Of a stretch of 64,000 bases of DNA, positions 53,501-60,138 are shown one piece after another; position 1 is the stretch's first letter; the number at the start of each line of letters is the position of its first letter. This DNA comes from Pseudomonas fluorescens (lineage in GTDB: Bacteria; Pseudomonadota; Gammaproteobacteria; Pseudomonadales; Pseudomonadaceae). The stretch covers positions 26,266-90,265 of the forward strand of contig NZ_CABVGX010000024.1 in the NCBI RefSeq assembly GCF_902497625.1, given 5' to 3'. The position numbers and the translations under genes are program-made. The notes below the pieces were generated by a model. It searched no databases. It was not told the DNA's origin and saw nothing but the letters and a program-made list of their open reading frames with translations.

Positions 53501-53723
53501 GGTTGTCGATGCCGTTGAGTTGCTGCTCGATCACCTGAACCACGGTGTCCTGCACGGTTTGTGCGGACGCACCCGGGTAGGTCACGGAAATGGCGATCGC
53601 CGGCGGCGCAATGCTCGGGTATTGATTGATCGGCAACTTGAGGATCGAGAGTGCCCCGACCAGCATGATCACCAGGGCAATTACCCAGGCGAAAATCGGA
53701 CGGTCGATAAAAAATTTCGACAT
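50559..53723 (-). CDS. ttgB: RND efflux inner membrane transporter (MexB/TtgB family)
   Basis: This 1054-residue proton-driven multidrug exporter has the HAE1-RND architecture: 12 helices and two large periplasmic loops. FFIDRPIFAWVIALVIMLVGALSILKLPINQYP at the N-terminus is the family signature, and LVDDAIVVVENVERVM carries the paired acidic residues of helix 4. It is 3 nt downstream of the periplasmic adaptor gene and overlaps the channel gene. Expected substrates are hydrophobic antibiotics and aromatic solvents. Confidence 0.95.
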   Translation of the reverse strand: MSKFFIDRPIFAWVIALVIMLVGALSILKLPINQYPSIAPPAIAISVTYPGASAQTVQDTVVQVIEQQLNGIDNLRYVSSESNSDGSMTITATFEQGTNSDTAQVQVQNKLNLATPLLPQEVQQQGIRVTKAVKNFLMVIGVVSRDGSMTKDDLSNYIVSNMQDPISRTAGVGDFQVFGAQYAMRIWLDPAKLNNFNLTPVDVKNAIAAQNVQVSSGQLGGLPAVQGQQLNATIIGKTRLQTAEQFKAILLKVNSDGSQVRVGDVADVGLGGENYAISAQFNGSPASGLAVKLANGANALDTAKALRNTIETLKPFFPQGMEVVFPYDTTPVVTESIKGVVETLVEAIVLVFLVMFLFLQNFRATVITTMTVPVVLLGTFGILAAFGFSINTLTMFGMVLAIGLLVDDAIVVVENVERVMSEEGLSPKEATKKSMGQIQGALVGIALVLSAVLLPMAFFSGSTGVIYKQFSITIVSAMALSVLVALIFTPALCATMLKPIPKGEHGTPKRGFFGWFNRSFDRGVRSYERGVGNMLTHKAPYLLAYLIIVVGMIWLFTRIPTAFLPEEDQGVLFAQVQTPAGSSAQRTQVVVDEMREFLLRPTKDGGEGDAVASVFTVTGFNFAGRGQSSGMAFIMLKPWDERNADNSVSSLAARAQQHFFTFRDAMVFAFAPPAVLELGNATGFDVFLQDRAGIGHEKLMEARNQFLGMAAQSKVLSQVRPNGLNDEPQYQLEIDDEKASALGVTLTDINNTLSIALGSSYVNDFIDRGRVKKVYVQGQPDSRMSPEDVKKWYVRNSAGTMVPFTAFAKGEWIYGAPKLSRYNGVEAMEILGAPAPGYSTGEAMAEVEALAKKLPTGVGISWTGLSYEERLSGSQAPALYALSLLMVFLCLAALYESWSIPIAVMLVVPLGIIGALLATSLRGLSNDVYFQVGLLTTIGLAAKNAILIVEFAKELHEQGRTLREAAIEACRMRLRPIIMTSLAFVLGVVPLAISTGAGSGSQHAIGTGVIGGMITATVLAIFWVPLFFVTVSSIGQRKKADQDDAIETPKEAGQ

Positions 53724-53726
53724 GGT

Positions 53727-54884
53727 TTACTCCCCTTTGCCGCTGGAAGCCTTGTCAGCTGCCTGTGCGGGGGCCGGGTTCCTGGTGCCGACGTTGGTCG
53801 CTTCAGTGGCTTTCACTTCCGCTCCTGGTTTGACGTATTGCAGCCCTTCAGTGATCAGGCGATCGCCGGCCTTCAAGCCGTCTTCGATCAACCACTGACT
53901 GCCCACCGTGCGGCTGGCCTTGAGCTGACGCAGTTCGACCTTGTTGTCCGGGCCGACGACCAGTGCGGTCGGGGCGCCTTTGAGATCGCGCGTCACGCCT
54001 TGCTGCGGCGCCAGAATCGCGGCTGCGTTCACACCGGCCTGCAATTGCGCATGCACGAACATGCCTGGCAGTAAGGTGTGATCCGGGTTCGGGAACACGG
54101 CTCGCAGGGTCACCGAGCCTGTGGTCTGATCCACCGACACTTCAGAAAACTCGAGCTTGCCCACTTGCTTGTATTCGCTGCCGTCCTCAAGGGTCAGCTT
54201 GACCGCTGCGGCAGTATCACCCGCTTTTTGCAGGCGACCGCTTTCCAGTTCGCGGCGCAGCTCCAGCAGTTCCACCGACGATTGGGTCACATCGACGTAA
54301 ATCGGGTCGAGCTGCTGAATGACCGCCATGGCGTCGGTCTGACCGTTGGTCACCAGGGCGCCTTCGGTGAACGAAGAACGACCGATGCGCCCGGAGATAG
54401 GCGCATAGACCTTGGTGTAGCGCACGTTGATCTGCGCGCTCTGCAAGCTGGCTTCCGATTGCATACGGTTGGCCAGGGCGGTGTCGTATTCCTGACGGCT
54501 CACTGCCTGCTCATCGACCAGTTGCTTGTAGCGATCAGAGATTGACTTGGTCTGCTGGAAGTTGGCCTGGGCGCTCTTCAGCGTGGCTTCATACACGGCC
54601 GGATCGATCTGATACAGCTGCTGACCGGCCTTGACGTCCCCACCCTCCTTGAACAGACGCTTGAGAATGATGCCATTGACTTGGGGGCGAACTTCGGCGA
54701 TGCGGAACGCGCTGGTGCGGCCCGGTAGTTCGGATGTCAGGGTGAAGGCTTGAGGTTGCAGGGTAACAACGCCGACCTGAGGAGGCGGTGCGGCAGGTGC
54801 CGCTTCTTCCTTTTTACATCCGCTGAGCAGCGATGCCAGGGCGACGGCAGTGACCAGAGCGGTAACAGCTGGCTTGAATTGCAT
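53727..54884 (-). CDS. ttgA: RND efflux periplasmic adaptor (MexA/TtgA family)
   Basis: This 385-residue lipoprotein (lipobox LLSGCKKEE) is the membrane fusion protein linking pump and channel. Biotinyl-lipoyl domain (GDVKAGQQLYQIDPAVYEATL), α-hairpin (QTKSISDRYKQLVDEQAVSRQEYDTALANR) and β-barrel (VYAPISGRIGRSSFTEGALVTNGQ) appear in order. First gene of the operon, preceded by the TtgR operator-like sequence. Confidence 0.95.
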   Translation of the reverse strand: MQFKPAVTALVTAVALASLLSGCKKEEAAPAAPPPQVGVVTLQPQAFTLTSELPGRTSAFRIAEVRPQVNGIILKRLFKEGGDVKAGQQLYQIDPAVYEATLKSAQANFQQTKSISDRYKQLVDEQAVSRQEYDTALANRMQSEASLQSAQINVRYTKVYAPISGRIGRSSFTEGALVTNGQTDAMAVIQQLDPIYVDVTQSSVELLELRRELESGRLQKAGDTAAAVKLTLEDGSEYKQVGKLEFSEVSVDQTTGSVTLRAVFPNPDHTLLPGMFVHAQLQAGVNAAAILAPQQGVTRDLKGAPTALVVGPDNKVELRQLKASRTVGSQWLIEDGLKAGDRLITEGLQYVKPGAEVKATEATNVGTRNPAPAQAADKASSGKGE

Positions 54885-54977
54885 GAAAATCCTCGGGTCA
54901 GGCGCGCTGTGTGCGCACTCGAAATGTGAAAGGGTGAAAAATGTGCGCTGAGTGGATAAGTAGCTTGCTAAGGAATA

Positions 54978-55005
54978 TACTTACGTTCATGGTTGTTTGT
55001 AAATA
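54978..55005. promoter_or_regulatory. TtgR operator-like site in the divergent gap
   Basis: Read on the minus strand, TATTTACAAACAACCATGAA (55005-54986) and the following CGTAAGTA match the TtgR operator of P. putida as I recall it. The site overlaps both divergent promoters, as expected for repression of ttgABC and autoregulation. Confidence 0.7.
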
Positions 55006-55149
55006 CCTTTGCTGCGTATCCTTCTCGTTACAAAAGCCGTGCAAAGGTTCGAATTGTAGGCCGGAGACAACGCCCAAGAGCGCTCGCTCCACTTTTATTC
55101 AGCTGATATTCAGACATCACTGAAGCACCCTGATTGAGGTTGTACTGCC

Positions 55150-55782
55150 ATGGTCCGTCGTACCAAAGAGGAAGCCCAGGAGACACGTAGCCAGATACTC
55201 GAAGCGGCGGAGAAAGCCTTCTTCGAGCGGGGTGTGGCGCGCACGACGCTGGCGGACATCGCCACCCTCGCTGGCGTGACACGCGGTGCCATCTACTGGC
55301 ACTTCAGTAACAAGGCCGACCTGGTGCAGGCCATGCTCGATACGTTGCACGAGCCGCTCGATGAAATGGCCAAAGCCAGTGAGAGCGAAGATGAACTCGA
55401 CCCGCTGGGGTGCATGCGCAATCTGCTGATTCATTTGTTTCAACAAGTTGCTCTGGATCCGAAGACCCGGCGCATCAACGAAATTTTGTTCCATAAGTGC
55501 GAATTCACCGATGAAATGTGCGATCTGCGCCAGCAGCGACAGACGGTCAGTCTCGATTGCAATGTACGCATCGCTCTGGCCCTCACCAATGCGGTGAATC
55601 GCGGCCAGTTGCCGGAGAATCTCGACACGGCTCGCGCGGCCATCAGCTTGCACGCTTACATCGACGGCATGCTCTACCAGTGGCTGCTGGCCCCGGACAG
55701 CTTTCAGTTGCACATAGACGCCGAGCGCTGGGTCGATACAGGCCTGGACATGCTGCGCCTGAGCCCGAGCCTGCGCAATTGA
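55150..55782 (+). CDS. ttgR: TetR-family repressor of the efflux operon (TtgR/EmhR)
   Basis: This 210-residue protein has the N-terminal TetR helix-turn-helix (ARTTLADIATLAGVTRGAIYWHFSNKADLVQ, about residues 30-60) and a TtgR-like ligand domain (RRINEILFHKCEFTDEMCDLRQQRQ, HAYIDGMLYQWLLAPDSF). It is divergent from ttgABC with 265 nt between. It would release its operator on binding antibiotics or phenolics. Close relatives are also called emhR or mexR-like regulators. Confidence 0.9.
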   Translation: MVRRTKEEAQETRSQILEAAEKAFFERGVARTTLADIATLAGVTRGAIYWHFSNKADLVQAMLDTLHEPLDEMAKASESEDELDPLGCMRNLLIHLFQQVALDPKTRRINEILFHKCEFTDEMCDLRQQRQTVSLDCNVRIALALTNAVNRGQLPENLDTARAAISLHAYIDGMLYQWLLAPDSFQLHIDAERWVDTGLDMLRLSPSLRN

Positions 55783-56012
55783 AACAAGCTGCAAAATGCT
55801 GGAGGAACCCTCAAGCGCCTGAACCGATTAATTCGCGCTTGATGTAGCAGCTGGCGAAGCCTGCGTCCGACTGATGCGGTCTCCCTAACGCGCACAAGGA
55901 TGCTTTTATATACGCGCGGCCCCTCCGATGACAGGGCGCGGCCCCGGTATTTTGTAGGAATTTTGTGTCGTTTGTGTGAGTGCAGGTTAGCCGCAGACAG
56001 CGAAATAGCCCG

Positions 56013-56498
56013 TCAGAACATCAGGCTCATGCGCCGTTCATAACCAATCCTGCCCTTGTAGGCTTCGCCGCGATCCAGCCATCCGAAGCTTGCATAGAGC
56101 GCGATGGCCGCTGCGTTATCCGCATCCACCGACAATTCCAGTGCCCTGATTTCCGGAAACGTCCGACGCGCCAGTTCGGGCAAAGCCTGCAGACAGGCCT
56201 TGCCATATCCTTTGCCCTGAGCGCGCTGGTCCACTTGCAACGCATGCAGGGTCGCGCTGTGCTCGTCGGCCCAGGCAGGCAGGGCGGGCGGACGTTTAAG
56301 CAGCAGAAAAGCGACCGGAATTTCCTCGACCAACAACGCAAAGCCTTTGACCCCGGGACCCGGTTTGGACAGCAAGGTGTGCAAAGCACCGTGAATATCG
56401 CCGCTGAATTTCAATTGTGCCTGATGAACTTCAATCGTCTCGACCTGCTGGCGCTGCAGCGCGTTCAGGTTTTCGTAAGGCGTGAGTGTGGCCGTCAC
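56013..56498 (-). CDS. GNAT-family N-acetyltransferase
   Basis: GTG start at 56498 follows AAAGGACAATCC, giving 161 residues. The acetyl-CoA binding motif QRAQGKGYGKACLQAL (Q/R-x-x-G-x-G) is followed by ALELSVDADNAAAIALYASFGW, motif B of GNAT enzymes. Substrate unknown. Single gene between ttgR and the ECF unit. Confidence 0.8.
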   Translation of the reverse strand: MTATLTPYENLNALQRQQVETIEVHQAQLKFSGDIHGALHTLLSKPGPGVKGFALLVEEIPVAFLLLKRPPALPAWADEHSATLHALQVDQRAQGKGYGKACLQALPELARRTFPEIRALELSVDADNAAAIALYASFGWLDRGEAYKGRIGYERRMSLMF

Positions 56499-56638
56499 TG
56501 GATTGTCCTTTTTCCTAGATGAATTAGCCTCGGATTCTAGCGAGTTTGCGCCCATGGATTATTGTTAATTTGATTGTCGATCCGGCTCCTCGCCAGACGA
56601 CTAAGGGTGTCTTCACACAATAACAACGGAGAACCTTC

Positions 56639-57064
56639 ATGAACGCCACTCACGAAATCGAGCGTCTGATCGACACCTATCGTCAGGCCGTGATGGGCAA
56701 GGATGTCGAGCAACTGATGACCCTGTACGGCGATGACATCGTTTCCTACGACGCGGTCAAGGCGCTGCAATTTCGCGGCAAGGCGGCCTACCGCGCGCAC
56801 TGGCTCGAATGCATGGAAATGTGCCAGGGCGCGCACAAGATCGACTTCGATCAGGTCAATATCGTCGTCGACGAACACATCGCCTTCGCCCACTGGCTCG
56901 CGCATTGCGGCGGCACCAACGAGCAGGGCGAAACCCAGGCCTGCTGGATGCGCGTGACCGCCTGCTATCGGCGCGACTCCGGGCAGTGGCGCATTGTCCA
57001 CGAACACTGGTCGGCGCCGTTCGACATGATGAGCGGCACGGCGTTGTTCGACTTGCAGCCGTGA
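56639..57064 (+). CDS. SnoaL-like/NTF2-fold protein
   Basis: This 141-residue NTF2-fold protein (MNATHEIERLIDTYRQAVMGKDVEQLMTLYGDDIV, WRIVHEHWSAPFD near the end) belongs to the SnoaL/SgcJ group often called 'nuclear transport factor 2 family'. AACGGAGAACC precedes the ATG. It is the first gene of a four-gene same-strand group ending in an ECF sigma factor. Ligand unknown. Confidence 0.8.
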   Translation: MNATHEIERLIDTYRQAVMGKDVEQLMTLYGDDIVSYDAVKALQFRGKAAYRAHWLECMEMCQGAHKIDFDQVNIVVDEHIAFAHWLAHCGGTNEQGETQACWMRVTACYRRDSGQWRIVHEHWSAPFDMMSGTALFDLQP

Positions 57065-57135
57065 TCGTTTATCGGGAAGCGGCGCGAAATCGTCGATCTG
57101 AGCCATAGTTGATCAGTTGGATTGCGGAGGGTCAC

Positions 57136-57480
57136 ATGAAGTACTTATGCCTGGTCTACAGCAATGAACAGCAATTGCACGCGCTGCCTGAAAGTCCCAA
57201 GGATGCGGAGTGCATGGCCTATGCCGAATCGATCCAGAGCAGTGGTCGGATGCTCGCCGCCGAGGCGCTGGAGACGGTACAGACGGCGACAACCGTGCGC
57301 ATGCGTAACGGCAAAATGTCGATCACCGACGGGCCGTTCGCTGAAACCAAGGAGCAGTTGGCCGGCTTCTATCTGATCGATGCCAAAGACCTCAACGAGG
57401 CCCTCCAGGTCGCCGGCAATATCCCGGCGGCGCGGGTCGGCAGTGTCGAGGTGCGACCCGTTCGCCAGTTGAATCCCTGA
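57136..57480 (+). CDS. YciI/DGPF-domain protein
   Basis: This 114-residue protein starts at 57136 behind GGAGGGTCAC. MKYLCLVYSNEQQLHALPES and GKMSITDGPFAETKEQLAGFYLIDA are the hallmark of DGPF (YCII-related) proteins. Such genes very often neighbour ECF42-type sigma factors, as here. Molecular function is unknown. Confidence 0.9.
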   Translation: MKYLCLVYSNEQQLHALPESPKDAECMAYAESIQSSGRMLAAEALETVQTATTVRMRNGKMSITDGPFAETKEQLAGFYLIDAKDLNEALQVAGNIPAARVGSVEVRPVRQLNP

Positions 57481-57508
57481 ATAACAAGCACAAACACAGG
57501 AGTTCCCC

Positions 57509-58000
57509 ATGAGCCCGCCACCCGTGTCACGCACGCCCGCGACATTCGAGTTGTCCATCAGCCGCCTGATTGACGCACCGCGCAGCCGACTCTTCCGCGC
57601 CTGGACCGAGCCGGCGTTGCTCGCGCAATGGTGGGGCCCCCATGGCATGACCACCCCCGAATGCGAAATGGACCTGTGGGTCGGCGGCCAGTTTCGTACG
57701 TTGATGCGTGCACCCGATGGCGCCGAATACCCGACCATGGGCGTTTTTCTAGAGATTGTCGCGCCTGAGCGGCTGGTGTTCACTGATGCCTTCATTCCTG
57801 GCTGGATTCCTTCGGGAAAACCGTTCATGGCGGCCGAAGTAACGCTGCAGGAACAGGGCGGCCAAACGTTGTACACCGCTCGCGCCATGCACTGGTCGGA
57901 ACAGGATCGGCAGGCCCACGAAGCGATGGGCTTCCACGATGGTTGGGGGCAGAGCCTGGATCGGCTGGAAACCCTGGTGACCCAAGGCATGCCGGACTGA
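57509..58000 (+). CDS. SRPBCC (AHSA1-like) domain protein
   Basis: This 163-residue START-like protein (ELSISRLIDAPRSRLFRAWTEPALLAQWWGPHGMTTP, and VFTDAFIPGW) belongs to the AHSA1/SRPBCC ligand-binding fold. It is common beside ECF sigma genes. Its TGA overlaps the sigma factor ATG by one nucleotide (TGATG). Confidence 0.85.
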   Translation: MSPPPVSRTPATFELSISRLIDAPRSRLFRAWTEPALLAQWWGPHGMTTPECEMDLWVGGQFRTLMRAPDGAEYPTMGVFLEIVAPERLVFTDAFIPGWIPSGKPFMAAEVTLQEQGGQTLYTARAMHWSEQDRQAHEAMGFHDGWGQSLDRLETLVTQGMPD

Positions 58001-59235
58001 TGACCGGCGCGTTGGTCTCGGCTCGGGTCGAACAGGTTTATCGCGAGGAGTCGCGGCGAATCCTGGCGACGCTGATCCGTTTGCTCGGCGATTTCGACCT
58101 CGCTGAAGAGGCCTTGCACGAGGCCTTTTTTGTCGCGGTGGAGCGTTGGCAGCGTGATGGTGTGCCAGACAACCCGCGGGCGTGGCTGGTTTCCACGGGG
58201 CGGTTCAAGGCGATTGATGTGCTGCGGCGGCGCGCCCGTTTTGCTGCATCGCGGCCGCTATTGATCGCGCAACTAGAGGCGCTGGAGCAGGCCGACTGGA
58301 GTGATGAAGACGTGGAGGACGATCGCCTGCGCCTGATTTTCACCTGCTGTCACCCGGCCCTCGCCGCAGATGCCCAAGTGCCGCTGACGTTGCGCGAAGT
58401 CTGCGCCCTGACCACAGAGGAAATCGCCCGGGCGTTTCTTGCCGCGCCCAGCGCGATTGCCCAGCGGATCGTGCGCGCCAAGGCAAAAATCCGCGACGCG
58501 AATATCCCCTATCAGGTGCCCACTCTGGCGGAGTTGCCCGAGCGCCTCGACAGCGTGTTGCGGGTAATTTATCTGGTGTTCAACGAAGGCTATTCGACGT
58601 CTGTCGGCACTGAGCTGACCCGCGAGGATTTGACCGGCGAGGCGATTCGTCTTGGTCGTTTGCTGATGGAGTTATTGCCGGAACCGGAAGTGATGGGACT
58701 GTTGGCGCTGATGCTGCTGCATGAATCGCGGCGACCGGCCCGGACGTCTGCCAGCGGTGAGCTGGTGGTGCTGGATGAGCAGGACCGTTCGCTGTGGGAT
58801 GCCGGGATGATTGCCGAAGGCTGTGGGCTGGTGGAAGTGGCGCTCAGCCGTGGGCGCTTCGGACCTTATTGCCTGCAGGCAGCGATAGCGGCGGTGCATG
58901 CGCAAGCGTCAACAGCGGGCGAGACGGACTGGGTGCAGATTGTCGGTCTGTATGACGTGTTGCTGAGGGCAGTGCCTTCGCCGGTGATAGAACTGAATCG
59001 CGCCGCGGCAATTTCACGACGGGATGGGCCGTTAGCCGGGCTGGTCTTGGTTGAGGGGATCATGGCGCGCGGCGAATTGCTCGATTATCACCTGGCGCAT
59101 TCAGCGCGGGCCGATTTCTATCGGCAGCTGGGACGTGACGACGAAGCGCGTGCAGCCTATGAAAGAGCGCTGGAACTGACACAGCAGGTGCCGGAGCGAC
59201 GGTTTATCGAGGCGCGGATCAAGGCGTTGCGCTGA
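58000..59235 (+). CDS. ECF42-type RNA polymerase sigma factor with long C-terminal extension
   Basis: This 411-residue sigma factor has ECF regions 2 and 4 (FDLAEEALHEAFFVAVERWQRDGVP, TTEEIARAFLAAPSAIAQRIVRAKAKI) and then a long DUF6596/tetratricopeptide-like tail (to about residue 405, RADFYRQLGRDDEARAAYERALEL). The ATG at 58000 is chosen for overlap with the SRPBCC gene. Known ECF42 genes have no anti-sigma factor and sit with DGPF genes. The 3' end is duplicated at 59416-59550. Confidence 0.9.
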   Translation: MTGALVSARVEQVYREESRRILATLIRLLGDFDLAEEALHEAFFVAVERWQRDGVPDNPRAWLVSTGRFKAIDVLRRRARFAASRPLLIAQLEALEQADWSDEDVEDDRLRLIFTCCHPALAADAQVPLTLREVCALTTEEIARAFLAAPSAIAQRIVRAKAKIRDANIPYQVPTLAELPERLDSVLRVIYLVFNEGYSTSVGTELTREDLTGEAIRLGRLLMELLPEPEVMGLLALMLLHESRRPARTSASGELVVLDEQDRSLWDAGMIAEGCGLVEVALSRGRFGPYCLQAAIAAVHAQASTAGETDWVQIVGLYDVLLRAVPSPVIELNRAAAISRRDGPLAGLVLVEGIMARGELLDYHLAHSARADFYRQLGRDDEARAAYERALELTQQVPERRFIEARIKALR

Positions 59236-59246
59236 GGCGAACGGCC
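59112..59246 (+). repeat. 135-bp direct repeat, copy 1 (sigma gene 3' end)
   Basis: Begins CGATTTCTATCGGCAGCTGG inside the sigma gene and ends 11 nt after its stop. Copy 2 lies 304 bp downstream with two mismatches. Confidence 0.95.
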
Positions 59247-59269
59247 CCTCATCCGGAGCAACACAAACC

Positions 59270-59404
59270 TGTGGCGAGGGGGTTTACCCCCGTTGGGTCG
59301 CGCAGCGAGCCCCAAAATCCGTCACTCACATTTCCCTGAAGCACCGCGAGTAACGGTTTTACGACTGCTGCGCAGCCGAACGGGGGTAAACCCCCTCGCC
59401 ACAA
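59270..59404. repeat. Inverted REP pair (GGCGAGGGGGNTTNCCCCCGT family) between the two copies
   Basis: CTGTGGCGAGGGGGTTTACC at the left and GGTAAACCCCCTCGCCACA at the right are inverted arms with GCGCAGC/GCTGCGCAGC inner parts, the same family as at 44625-44766. Confidence 0.85.
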
Positions 59405-59415
59405 TTGCCGGGTGA

Positions 59416-59550
59416 CGATTTCTATCGGCAGCTGGGACGTGAAGACGAAGCGCGTGCAGCCTATGAAAGAGCGCTGGAACTGACGCAGCAGGTGCCGGAG
59501 CGACGGTTTATCGAGGCGCGGATCAAGGCGTTGCGCTGAGGCGAACGGCC
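59416..59550 (+). pseudogene. 135-bp duplicate of the sigma factor 3' end
   Basis: Matches 59112-59246 at 133 of 135 bases (C to A at the GAC/GAA codon and A to G in ACA/ACG). It still reads YRQLGREDEARAAYERALEL... and ends at the same stop, but has no start or upstream domain, so it is a gene fragment made by duplication. Confidence 0.9.
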
Positions 59551-59560
59551 ACGCAAAACC

Positions 59561-59650
59561 CTGTGGGAGCGAGCCTGCTCGCGAAGCGGTGTGTCAGTCA
59601 CCGCATCTTCGCTTGTTGCACCGCATCGCGAGCAGGCTCGCTCCCACAGA
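59561..59650. repeat. Inverted REP pair (GGGAGCGAGCCTGCTCGCGA family)
   Basis: TGTGGGAGCGAGCCTGCTCG and the inverse CGAGCAGGCTCGCTCCCACA flank a 45-bp spacer, immediately after the duplicate. Confidence 0.85.
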
Positions 59651-59661
59651 TTATTCGGTGG

Positions 59662-59832
59662 TTAGAAGCTTTTTGATCTCAGTAATCCTGCCACCTGCGA
59701 AACGCCCAGCGGCCCGGCAACCAGGGTACACGTCGCCACCAGCGCGACCAGTTTCCAGAACCCACGCGCATCCCCGGCCAGTGGCACGCCGCCGACGTTC
59801 ATGCCAAAGAAACCGTCAATGATGTTGACCGG
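59662..59832 (-). pseudogene. C-terminal remnant of a CorA/ZntB-like metal transporter
   Basis: On the minus strand a 56-codon frame reads VNIIDGFFGMNVGGVPLAGD, then a hydrophobic helix (FWKLVALVATCTLVAGPLGV) and a stop at 59662. GMNVGG is the pore signature of CorA-family transporters and lies just before their last helix. No start or upstream part is present, and an in-frame stop precedes it near 59840. Confidence 0.7.
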
Positions 59833-59996
59833 CCCAGTTCAGCGCGATTGGTCGACAGGCGTGAGGACAACAACGCCTGTCAGCGGTTTCGCCGAATATT
59901 TCAGGTTTACGTGAGCCGCATGATCGCAATTACGCATGACGGTTTTGTGACAAAAAAATAGCTGTTCAGACCTTGCTACCGACGGTCGGATTCGCC

Positions 59997-60023
59997 TCAA
60001 GAACCGCTCTGGCACGCCGATTT
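59997..60023 (+). promoter_or_regulatory. Candidate sigma-28 (FliA) promoter of the chemoreceptor gene
   Basis: TCAAGAAC (59997) and GCCGATTT (60016-60023) lie 19 nt apart start to start, as in the TAAAGTTT-N11-GCCGATAA consensus. The position, about 115 nt before the ATG, fits a chemotaxis gene. Confidence 0.45.
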
Positions 60024-60138
60024 CGCATAGGTTATGTTGCGCGGCGCCGGCCTTGGTTGTCGACGTTGAAGACAGGGAAGTTCTGACAATTATCACGCCT
60101 TTTCCAGGCGTGCCTCACCTCTGTCATGAGTACCGTCC

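Noticed and set aside
49102..55782. Naming the pump MexAB-OprM
   Set aside because: The regulator is TetR-type and the operator matches TtgR, unlike MexR of P. aeruginosa, so Ttg/Emh names fit better.
59839..60096. Minus-strand 85-codon gene next to the CorA remnant
   Set aside because: No similarity to the missing part of a metal transporter and it overlaps the chemoreceptor promoter.
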